Of a stretch of DNA of 64,000 nt, positions 33,001 through 45,000 are shown one piece after another. The notes under the pieces are model-generated. The model worked only from the letters and a program-made list of their open reading frames with translations. It had not been told where the DNA came from and searched no databases. This DNA is from Adlercreutzia equolifaciens DSM 19450. Its GTDB lineage: Bacteria > Actinomycetota > Coriobacteriia > Coriobacteriales > Eggerthellaceae. Numbering within the stretch: the first letter of the stretch is position 1; the number at the start of each line of letters is the position of its first letter. The stretch covers positions 1,550,001 to 1,614,000 of the forward strand of contig NC_022567.1 in NCBI RefSeq assembly GCF_000478885.1. Reading direction: 5' to 3'. The translations under genes were made by a program, and so were the position numbers.

Positions 33001-36000
33001 CGTAGGCCGCCAGCACCGCGGCGTTGATGGTGGAGGTGTCCACCACCACGGTACCGTCCTCCACGTCAGGATCGGTCACCTTGCCCGTGATGAGATCGGC
33101 ATAGGCGTCCAACACCGCTTCCAACTCGGCGAGAGTCGTGGCGGCCTCGATGGCGGCCAGGGCCTTCAGCTCGGTTTCCTTCGCCGCGTAGGCGGCGGTG
33201 GCGGCGTTGTCCGCGCCGTCATCGAAGACGTCGGCGTAGGTGGACTTAACCGCCTCCAGCGCCACCAGATCCGTAGCAGCCTCGATGGCGGCCACGGCAG
33301 CTTCGATGGCCCGATCGGTCTTGTCCTTACCTTCCTGAACGCCATTGAAGTCGGTGTTCTCTACCCAGGTGCCGCTGGAGTTCAGCTCGCGAATGCCGTT
33401 CTTCCACAGCAGCTGATAGTCGTAGATACGGCCCGCGCTCTGCAGGAACACCTGCCCGCTACTTCCGACGAGGATGTTGTTCTTCTCGGAGTTGCCACCG
33501 GGCACCAGGCGCAGCGCGGCGTTGTCGTCATCGCCCTCGAAGTAGAACTTGTTGCCATCGACGTCCTCGTAAATGGGGTCGTACTTCGTGGTACCCGTGT
33601 TGTCCACATGCGTGTAATAGTGAGGCACGAAGTAGTACTGGGTGAGCACTACGCGGATGTTATCCACGCCGCCCTCGTCGCCGCCGTTCTCGGGGGCATC
33701 GGGGTCGGCGCCGTTCAGCGTACCGTCGTAGTCCTCGTCGAACCACACGATACCGGTGAGGTCGGTGTGGTCCGGCGGCACGAAGCCGGCGTTCATGAAG
33801 TTCTGATCCTGGCCCGAGGCGAAGTCGAAGTCGACCGTCACCGTCACCTTGGTGGCGTCGGCGTCGTCCTTCGACATCGTGCGCGTAGCCGTAAGGCGCT
33901 GCGAGGCCGGGGTAGCGGCTTCATCGGCGTCATCGGCTCCATTAGTCGCCTTGCCAGCCAGGATGATCTTGCCGTCCAAGGCGTTCTTGCTGATGTTCTG
34001 AATCAGGGCCGACTCGTCTTCCAAAGTGGCCGGGTCGCGCGAGGCGTCCACACCCGAGCCGGTCTGCAGCGTGTCGATGCCCAGGGCGATATCGTAGGTT
34101 CCGTCGGTATTGATGCCCGTGGCCTTGGGACGCGCCTTGGAGTTAACCTGGTCGCGATCCTTCGTATCCTGCTCGTAGGCCGTAACCAGCAGCGAAACCA
34201 TGCCGTCCTGTTCGTAGGCGCCGTTGACATCCAGCGTGTAGCCGGCCAGATAGTACTTGTTCTTGCCGTTTTCCTTCAGCGGCACGGCGGTAGGCAGATC
34301 CGTGAACTCGAAGTAGCCGTCGCCGGGCACGGTCACCTCTTTATCATCCACGGTCTCGGTGTGCTCGCCCCGCGATTCCACCGACATGGTGCCGTTGTCA
34401 ATCCATTCGCCCTTGTCCGGATCGTAGTACCACTTATGCAGCGTGACCTGCTTGTTGTAACGGTAGCCCTGCTCCTGGTATGTATAGGGATCGCCCTTCT
34501 CATCGGTGCGCGTCTCGGCCTCACGCTGGTAGATGCCATCATAGTCGGTATCCTCCCACACGTAACCAGAAATCTTGTACGTGGGCGGGATGATGAATCC
34601 ACCGTCGTTATGGGAGCGGTCGATGCCGGCAGTCAGGTCGTAGGCCTTGAGATCGCCCTTGGCATCGATGACCTCGGCGATCTTCTGGTCGCAGCCGTGG
34701 GAGGCCGGTCCGTAGAAGCGGTTCGAGAGGTTGGAGGGTACGCCGCCAGAGGTCACATAGGTGCCGTCCTCAGCGACGCGAATGGTGTCAAGCAGCACGA
34801 TCATCTCGTCCTCGTCATTGTTGACGAGGTAGTTGTCCGACGCCAGATCGGAATCGAGCTGGCAGTCATCGCCGCTGTGCACCTTCGACTTGAAGCACAG
34901 CTCGTTGACGATGCGCTCATCGGTCACCTTCACCTTGTAGCCGTAGATGCGGCGCTTGCCGTCCACGATAGCCGAGGTCTCCAGATCCTTGAAGCAGTAG
35001 CGTCCCTTCTGCATGAGCTTCGCTTCGTCGCCTTCGCTCTTGATGTCCTGACCGATGGGCAGGCTATCGGCATCCACGGTGGAGGGATCGACCTCGGTCA
35101 CCTCGCAGGTATGGGTCTCCACCGTACCCGATGTGCAGGCATGAGCCTCATCGCCCTGGTAGCTGTATTGATAGTTGGTATCCTGCACCCATGCAGTGGC
35201 ACCCTCTTCGAAGTACCAGCGCTCAAGGGTCACTTTGTAGCCGTTCTGCGGCTCCTCGCCGTTGTCCTGCAGGCCGTTGTTGTTGGCGTCGTGCCACAGG
35301 ATGCCTGTGATGGATTGGCGCGGCGCGTGAACCACGCCGATGTCGCCGCCCTTGACAGGCTCGGTGACAGTTTCGCTATAGCGGTCGACCGTCAGCCAAT
35401 CGTAGGCGGCGCTGCCGTCCTGATCCTCAGTCTGATCCGTGATAAGCAAGTTCCCCATCGGCACGGAGATATAGTCCGAGGTATGACGCAGGTTGGTGGC
35501 CATAGGCTTCGCGGCGGCCGCACCGCTGCGCAGCGGCAGGGAGAAGGCGGCGAACAGCGAAGGCGCCTGGTCAGCCGCAGGCACAATCATGCCAGGTTCG
35601 GCCAGGCTCGCATGGCCGACGTCGCTGCCGTCGTTGCCTCCGTTGCCGACATTGTCATCATTGCCGTCGCCACCGGTGTCGCCAGTATTGTCGGTATTGT
35701 CGGTATTGTCGGTGTCGTCCGTCGATGGAACGTCTCCCTGGGCGCTCACGCCCTCGCTGGCGACGACCACCATCGCATCATCGGTGCCAGAGTTGCCGGT
35801 ACGCACGCCGAACACCTCGGTCGAGCCTTCCTTCGCCGGCGTCACCGACGCCTGGTCGCTCACGATGCGGCCGAGGCGCCCGTTTCCGGCCGCGGCGGTA
35901 CCGTCGTTGCGGAAATCGACGTGGCCCGTGCGGTCGGTACTGGCAACATCGGAGTCGGTGATGCGCTTGCCCTGGGCGTCGTAGCCGCTCTCGCCCCTAT

Positions 36001-39000
36001 GGTAGCGAGTGAGCATCCAATCGTAAGTTTCCCCGTCGGCGGCCAGGCCCTGGTCGCTGCCAGCAGCCCCCAGTCCGTCGACTTCCACCTGATAGGCGGC
36101 TAGCGAGTAGGTGTCGTAGAACAGGCCGACGCTCGCCCAGTCATGGGCATCGCCCGCCTGCACGAAGCCCGTGTTGCCCACATAGCGGGGCGCGAGCAGG
36201 ACATCGGGAGCCTGTGCGGCACCAATGTTCGCCACGGCACTGGGAACATCGTAGAAAGCGTAGGTGCCCGGATCAAGCTGATCGGTGATCTTGCCGTCGC
36301 GGTCGTAGCCCACCGGGCCGGTGATCACCGTGCGCATGCCGTCGCCCTTGTTCGGGGAGCCAAGCGCTGCCTCGGTGTCGGCCACCGTGGTGCTCTCCAC
36401 CCACGTGGCGCCCTCGTCGGGCGACACCCAGCGGGTGTCGCCATCGAAGGAGGCCACCTGCACCCAGGCGTTGTTCTCCCACTTCCACTGGGTCAGGCCC
36501 ACGGTGCGGCCGGCCAGACCGTCCTCGGTCTTGCGGGTGCCATCGGCAGCTGTCCAGCTGTCGCGAATGCCATTGTAGGAGCGGTCGCGCTCGGCGCGGT
36601 TCTCGGCAGCGCTGCCCTGGTCCTGGAAGGAGTCGTCCCACACAACGCCCTCGATAGTGGTGGTCGGGATCTTCACCAGACCACCGTTGCCGCCCTTCTG
36701 GTGCTGGACGTTACGGGACACATCGTAGGTCACGCCGTTGTAGGTCTTCACGTTCTCGGGCTTGGAGCTGCTCGTACTCGTCTGGGCCACGATAATCATG
36801 CCGTCGGCGCGGACGCCATCGGCCTCGACGAAGCGGTTCACCAAGGGGAAGGCCTCCTGGCGGCCATCAGCGGCCTCAAGACCGTCCTTCGCCTCGTAAC
36901 GGTACATATCCGACTCCACCGCATCCTGCACCTTGTCGGTGGCGTCATGGGGCCGCGTGAGGGTGTAGCCGGCCAGAGCCTCGTTGCCCTTGCCGTCGGC
37001 GCCGACGGGAGAGACGGCGAGCGTGTAGCCGCAGAGGTACTCGCGATAGGCAACATCGCCGGTAGCATCCGGCTTACGGAAGCTCGTGGGCACCAGCTCC
37101 GTCTCGTACTCGCCAAGCTCCAGGTCGGTCAGCTCGTCGGTACCCAGCGAAGTGGTTACGTTGATATAGGGCTCGACGATCAGATTGCCGTTATCGTCCT
37201 TGGCGTAGGTGCGCTTCCAGGTGCCTTCCGGACGCTCGTAGGTGCCGTCGGCATTCTGGGCGCCCTTATCTTCATCGTCCAGATAGTACTTGGTCAGGCG
37301 CAGACGCACATCGCCGATGCCCTTCTCGCCCTCTTGACGGATGCCGTCGTAATCGGCGTCCTCCCAGATGACACCCTCGATGGGAGCCGAAGGCGGAACG
37401 ATGTAGCCGCCGTTGATGCGCTTCTCGTTCTTGCCGAAGGTGTAGTCGAAGGCTACCGCGGTGTTCGCCGCATCCTTGGGACGATTCTTGCCCTCGGCGG
37501 TCTGCTGGTACTGGGACGCCTTGCCCTTGCCCTCGACCGTGGCGGAACCCGCAAGCACGAGCACCGAGTCGAGGGTGTGGATGTTGCCGTCGGACGAGTA
37601 GGCATCGTTGCGAATCAGCGGGAAGGTCTGAGAGCCGTAACGATAGGCCTTGCTCGACGAACCGCCTAGCACGATGCCCTCGCCCTTGGAGTTCCAATCA
37701 TCGGCCACCTGATCGGAATGAGCGATCAGGTACGCAGAGCTGTCCACTTCCTTCTTGCCGGCGCTGAAACCAGAGTTGCCGCGGATAGACACGGTGTAGC
37801 CGGCCAGGTACTCCTTGCCCTTCACGAACACGCGCACCGGCAGGTGGTCGAACTCGTAGTAGCCGTCATAGAGCGCACCGCCGGCGGAAGCAGACTTCGT
37901 CCGCACCGTCTTGTAATAGAACGGACGCGCCGTGGCATCGGCGGTGGCGGGATCCCAATCGCGATCGTCGCCGTAGGTCATGGTCGGGAACCAGTGGCTG
38001 CCGTCGTCATTGGTGTTGTCCGGATCGTAGTACCACTGGCGCAGGTACATCTGTGTTGAGGTACGGCCCTTCTCCGATTCTTCGAGCGTGATCGGATCAC
38101 CCAGCGAATCATCGGGATCGGGGTAGATCTCCGAACCGCCCTCGATGCGGTTGTAGATGCCGTCCTTGTAGGCGTTGTCCTGCCACACATAGCCGGCAAT
38201 GGAGCGGTAGGCGGGCTCGATCTCGCCCACATCGCCGCCCTTGGCCTGGGCGAGCGGAGCCGTCCACTGGTAGTTGGGCTGCACGTCGTCAGCCATATCC
38301 ATGCCGTGCTTGAACGGCAGCGTCTGCACCGCCAGGAGGTTCTTGCGAGCGTCGGCCACCTCATCGGCTGCCGTGGCCAGAATGACCTGACCGTCGTTGG
38401 CGCGCACGCCCAAAGCAGCGCCCTCGGTGCCGTAGCGATTGACGATCTTTGTGCTGGCGTAGTTGTCCTTCGTATCGGCGTTCGGGTCGGTCTCGCCGTC
38501 GGCCACGGTAGCGAAGGCGATGGAGCCCACATTGCCGGCAATGCCCGCGTCGTCCGCCTTCACATCGGAGTCCTTGCTCACATCGCTGCCCTGATGGACG
38601 GCGCTGAAGTGCCACGGATCGGCGAAGTCGCCGTCGGCCACGTAGTTGTTGGGCGCCTCCACCTCGAGGCGGTAGGCAGCCAGGAAGTACTCGTCGAGAC
38701 CCGTCACGCTGTTGTACTTCACCACCGCCGTGGGCAGGTTGTCGAAGAGGTAGCGGCCCGCGTCGGTGATGCCGTCGCCCTTCGTGCCGAACGTCTTAAC
38801 CGCCACCACGGACTGCTTACCGGCCCGATCGAGCTTGGATACGCCGCCGGTCACCACGGGAACGCGGCTCGCGACCGGGTAGTCGGACGTCGCCGCCACG
38901 ATGCGGTAGTAGGCCTTGGGCGTCGTGCCGTCCTCCTCGTATTCCACGACGAAGGTGCTCGGATCGGCCGTATCGGGATCGAAGCTTTCGGCCTCGACGT

Positions 39001-42000
39001 CGATGGGCTCGTAACTGTTGGCGACCATGACGATCTCGCGCTCGGTGCCGTCGGCCTGCTTGATGTACCAGACGGTACGGTCGTAGCCAAACTCGTCTTG
39101 AGTCGTTTCCTTGCGAATATCGGAGGGCTCGATGATGGATCCGTCGGCATCGACGTAGGCATCGCGGGTGGAGATCCACTCGCTGCCGAAGCCAGCGTTC
39201 TGCACCCAGGCACCCACAGCGCCCTCAGGAGCCGTGCCGCCGACTGTCTTTTTGCCATCGGAAGCCACCCACTCGACGATGCCGGCCGAGCCGCCGATAT
39301 TGCTCTTCGCATCGCCGATCTGCGCGAACAGAGGCGAGGTGGCAGGCACGTAGAACCACTGGGTGGCGAGCACCGTCTGGTCGTTCAGACCGGGCTCCGC
39401 ATCGTCCATGAGGCCGTCGGATGCCGTGTTCTCGTCACGCTCGGTGTCGTCCCACACGATGCCGGTGATCTGGGAGGTGGGTACCTTGAACAGGCCCGTG
39501 TTCACGTTCTCGCGACCCTGCACCTGGAAGGCCAGGTCGTAGGAGAGGGCCTTCTCGCCGCCCTTGAAGGTGTACTCGTAGGGGCTGTTGTAGTCCTCGT
39601 CGCGCTTCTTGGCCACGATGATGAAGCCGCTGTTCTGGGCGACGCGCTCGTCGTCCTGCACGCCCTCGATGTCGTTGCCGGAGCTGTCGGTGACCGTCTC
39701 GGTGCCCACGAACTGCGGGTACGTCGTCACCACATGGTCATCGACGGTCACATCGCGATGGGCGTCGGAGTCCTGCTGGCTCTTCTCAGCATCGGAGGCG
39801 CCGGCCTGGTACACCGTAAGGGAGTGACCGGCCTTCAGATCGGGCACCGTCACCCTATAAGCGGCCATGGCCAGGGTGTCGTCGGTCGCGGAGCTGGACT
39901 GCGGAACCACCGGCTCGTAGTCCTCGTCGAACTGCACGCACGGCAGAAGGCCGCTGAAGGAGAACTCGCCCTTCTCGTTGGTGTGGGCGCGCAGCTTGCC
40001 GCCGGAGACGAAGTTCGGGTTGTTGATCCAGGCGCCAATGACGGCTCCAGTGCTCTCGCCGCCCTCGTGGACGAGCTCGCCCACCACGTTGCCGCCGGCG
40101 TCCAGCAGCTTCTCGCCAGAGATCGCGTAGCTCTTCACATTGCGGGTAATGGTCTCGAACACCGGCTTGCCGTCGACGGTCTTCATGTCGAACTGATCGT
40201 TGCCCGACACATCGCCCGCATTGCTGCCGAAGGTGAAGTCGTCCCACGTGAAGGCCGAGAGGAACTCGCCCGGGTTGGCATCGTGGATGGCCTTCAGAAT
40301 ATCAGCCTTGGTGGCGCCGGCGCTCACGGTGATGTTCTGAGAGGCCGCATAGGTGCGCAGACTCGGCTCATCCATCTCGTCGATGGAGGTGAGCAGGTAC
40401 CACTGGGTGATCTCCACCGCTTGGCCCTGGATGGGATGCTCGGTATCGTTGTCGTCGTTGTCCACAGCACCCTCGGCCAGCTCCAGCATGCCATCGTAGT
40501 CGGCGTCGAACCAGACGCGGCCGGAGATGGTAGAGCGACCGAAGTAGCCGTAGCCGGCGCTCATGCGCTCGCCGTTCTGGCCAGTGGCCTTGTCAAACTG
40601 CGTCTCGACAGAAGCGCCCTCCGTGCTCACGTTGTTGACGCGTTTCTGGTTCAGCGCGTAATAGGACTGAGTGTTGGCGGTTCGCTTGCCAGCCAAGACC
40701 ACCATGCCGTCGAGCGTGGTCACGCCCAACTTCTTCACGTCGGCCGGATCAACCTGCTTGGTGAGTTGATTCCAGTACACCGGGTAGTTCGTAGAGGTAT
40801 GAACGGTCTCGGAATAGGTGACCTTATCGGATCCGATGACCGTCGAGCCGATTTTGTGTACCTCGGAGTTGAGCGTCTCGTCGTCCTCGCCGTCTAGCGG
40901 CACCTCGATCTTGGTGACCGGGCGTCCGTTGATGGCGTCGGCATCGCTGCCGGCCTTCACTTCCACGGTGTAACCGGCCAGGTACTCCTTGCCCTTCACG
41001 TTCACGTACACCGGCAAGTTCTCGAAAATATAGTAGCCGGCATCGCGGATGACCTTGTTCGAGCCGTCTTTCAGCTCGCCCTGAGTCAGCGTAGTGCGCG
41101 TGCCGGTGAGCGCGGCCTTGGAGAGGGCCGCGGACGCGGCGCTATTCAGCACCGCAAACAGAGCAGCCGCGAAAGTGCCAGTCTCGTCCGAGAGCGAGGG
41201 CGTCTGATCGTCACCGGCATCCGGCGCCGGGGTCGCGGGAACCTCGTCGCCGAAATCCATGACGCGGATCCACTCGCCGCCCTCGCCCGTGACGTTGCCG
41301 TCCTTATCCACTTCGGGATCGAAGTACCACTGCTTCAGGATGACGCGCTTGCCCTCGATGCCCTTCTCGACCATCATCTCATCAAGACCGCCGACGGACA
41401 CATTGGCGTCGTCGTCCTTCAGCAGACCGTCGTACTTGACGTCGGTCCACACGTAACCGGAGATAGACTGCAGCACGATATCCATGACGCCGCCGTCGTT
41501 GTGAGCGCGATCGGCGCCCTTGGCCAAGTCGTAGCTCAAGGTTGCGGGAGCCGCCACGGCCGCCGTCTCGCCCTGGGCGGGAACGTCCTTTACCACCGAG
41601 GAGGCGGGCACGCGGCCGTAGCGATCGAGCGCGTTCTGGTCGGCGTTATAGGAGTTGGCGTTCGCGACCACGTTGGAAGGCTGGGAAGGCACGAGCAGGT
41701 GGGTATCGCCCGCCGGGTTGAGGCTCGAATTCTTCACGTAGTTCTCATCGTCGGCCGCATTCAGCAGCACAGCGTACTCGTCGGCGTCCATGAGGTAACC
41801 GGACTGGTGGATCAGATCGGAATCCAGCGTGTAGTCGTCGGTCTTGTGGTGCCAGGCCGTGGCCAAGCGACGGCTGCGGAAGTCCTCGTCGGTGACGCGG
41901 ACCTTGTAGCCGTACACGATGCGCTGGGGCTTGGCATTCTCGCCCTCGCCGACCACGCGCACGTCGGAGGACTTCAGGTTGGCGAAACGATACACGCCGT

Positions 42001-45000
42001 GCGCAACGGCGCTGACGTCGTCGGAGGCCACCTCGTTGCCGCTGGCGTCCTCGGCATGGGTATAGGTGTTGGCCTGCTCCACCTCATTGAACGTGTAGGT
42101 GGCGCGCTCGTACTCCGCGCCGGTGATCTCCGTGGCTGTCTCAGTCTGGCGCGTCCAGTTGCGACCAACGCCGGCAACGGTGGTGTTGTCGGAGCGGTTA
42201 TCGGAGTTGCTGTAGTAGTCGTCGTAGTCGGTCGGGTACGGATCGGCCCACTCGGTATCCCAATGCCACTCGGTCTCGCCGGGCAGCTGCCAGTAGCGCT
42301 CCAGGGACACCTTCACGCCATCGCGACCCTCCTCGGGCTTCTTCGCCGTGGTGCCGTCATCGTTCAGCTCGTCGTAGTCGTTCTGGATGCCGTCGTTGGA
42401 GCGGTCGGTCCAGATGATGCCCGAGATGGTCTGATAGGGAGGCAGCACCTCGCCCACGTCGCCGCCCTTCTTGGCGGGAATGGTCTCGTCGCCGTCCTCG
42501 CCCACCGCAGGCTCCTTCATCCAGTCGTAGTCCTGCTTGTCGTCGGACATGTTCTCGGAGCCGTTCACCGTCTCGGTGGTGTTCTGGTTGCTGTCCTCAT
42601 CAGCTTGCTCGGCAAGGATGACCTGACCGTCGAGCTGACGAGTAAGGAAGTGCTTGTCGGCGGAGCCGTCGTTGTTCTGGCCGGCCACGATAAAGCCGCC
42701 CGCCACGCCGGTCTTCTTCGTGTCCTTTACATCGGAGTCGAAGACGACGTTCTGCTTGTCGGCGGTATCGACGGCGCGGTAGCGGCTGAGCAGCCACTCG
42801 TCGTCGGCCGTAGCCAGGGTGTCGTCGCCGTTCAGACCGGGGGTAGTGTTAGTCTTCGGCAGCTCGATGCGATAGGCCGCCAGGTAGAACTCGTCGGAGA
42901 CACCGTTCTGCACCACGCAGACCGTCGGCAGCATGTCGAAGGTGTAGGTACCCGTCTTCTGGGCATCTGCGCCAACCGTGGCCACCACGCCGTCGCCATT
43001 GACCCGATCCTCGACGCCGTCGGAGGTCCAGATGCTCACGATGCCCTCGCCATAGTAAACGGAGTTGGACATATAGGGATGGTGGACAGCGGCCTCGTTT
43101 TCGTCGGCAACGGTGAACGCTGTATAGCGATCCTCGCCGAACAGGGTGTTGCGGATCCAGACGCCGGCCACGCCCTTCTCGGTGACCGCACCGTCAACCG
43201 TAGTGGCAAGGCCGCGGGCCATGAACTCGTTCCACACCTTGCCAGCGTCGTACTTGCCCTTAGTCATGAGAGCGTCATCGTTGTAGTCACCGCTGGTCTT
43301 CAAAGTGGCCAGGGCCAAGTCGCTGTGGTAGCCGAAGAAGGTATCCCACTTGGTGCGATCAACGTAGAGCCACTGGGTCATGCGCAGCTCCTGGTCAGCC
43401 AGACCCGGCTCGTTCTCGGTATCGAACGTGCCATCGGGGTTGCGTTTCTGAATGCCGTCGTAGTTGTAGGAGTCATCCCAGATGCGGCCGTCGATAGAAG
43501 ACTTCAGCAACTCCACGAGGCCCACATCGCCGCCACGCAACGGATCAGTGGCCGGACGCGGCACATCGTAGCGCTTGCCGTTGTAGAAGACCTCAGCGCC
43601 GATGAAGGCCGCACCGGAGGCGGCGTTGTTCGCCATCTGGTACTGGCCACCGGCGGCCGTGGCGGCCGCCTCGTCGTCCAGCTCGGCGGCCACGATGACA
43701 TAGCCGTCGTCACGGATGGCGTTGCCGTCCCGATCAGCGCTCTGCGCTTTGTTGAGGTCGTTGTGCTCACCGGACACTTCCTCGATAACGTTGACGGTAT
43801 TGCCCTCCCCGCGCAGGGCATCGGAATCGTTCTCGATATCCTTGATGGCATTGTCGCCTTCCTGGTCGAGAAGACCCTGATGCGGGAACGTGAGGGCGTA
43901 GTCGGGCTCCACCTCATCGAGGGTGAGGCGATAGCCGGTCATGTAAATGTGATCGCTCGTCACCTTCGCGGCCGCCACCTTCACCGGGTCGCCGTCGGTG
44001 TCCACCACATCGGGAGTCACGCCCGTAGTGGTCGTAGGCTCGGGCGTCGGAGTGGACTCGGTCTCGTCACCCTCGCCATCGGTGTTCTCATTGTTCTCGC
44101 TCTCGTTATCGCCGTCCTCATTCTCGTTGCCATCGGTTTCGGCATCGTTGTTGTCGCCCTCGTTGTCGCCGAGCTCGGGAGCCGGCGTCTGGATGGAGCC
44201 GGTGGGCAGGTTCACATGTTTGCGACCGGCGAAGTAGGGCTGCACATCGCGCAGAGCGTCGCCGTCGAGTGCGTCCACATAGACGTAACTGGTCAGCTCA
44301 TCAAAGGTGTAGAGACCGTCGCCGTCGGTGACGGCGCCCTCGAAGTAGCCGTTGGCATCCACGACGATGCGGCTGTCGAGCGCCTTGTCGCCAGGCTCGT
44401 CGCCGACGCCGTCGGGCAGCTCGCTCAGGTTGGTGCGATAGCTGAAGCTCTTCGACTTGAACCACACGCCGTCGCCGGAGGTCAAATCATCTTTCTCGTA
44501 GTCGGCGGCAATGAGGGCGGCAATGGTGTCCGTCTCGGAGGCGGGCACGAAGAACCACTGGGAAATTTGCAGCGTCTCGCCGGCCACTGGCTTGTCGGAG
44601 GTGCGCGGGTACTTGCCGTTCACCAGCTCCTGCGGGTTGTAGAAGCCATCGACATCCTTGTCCTGGAACACGCGACCTGTCACCGAGCCGGTATCGAAGC
44701 CGCCGAAGCCGCCGTCGAGGTTCTCCTCGTTGCGGCCGAGGTTCCAATCGAAGGTGACCTCGGTATTGGCTTCGCCGCGGTTGGTCGTGGTGGCGGACAC
44801 GACGGACTGCGCCGGGCTGTTGGCCTCGGCCACACCGGCCAGCACGATCTTGCCGCCCATGGTGTGCTTGGTGTAGACGACCTTGTCGTCGTTCTCGGCG
44901 CCGTTGTCGTAGGTATCCTGGGCCGTCTCGTCGTTCCAGGCCAGAATGTAGTTGCCCGTGGCGCTGCCCGCGGCGTCCACTGTCTCGGAAACCGTGGTGG

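Noticed and set aside
29756..36103. A plus-strand open frame of 2,115 codons opposite the giant gene
   Set aside because: Same cause as above. The translation is a Gly/Val/Leu/His-rich mirror of SdrD-B-like units, with no independent ribosome site or conserved motif.
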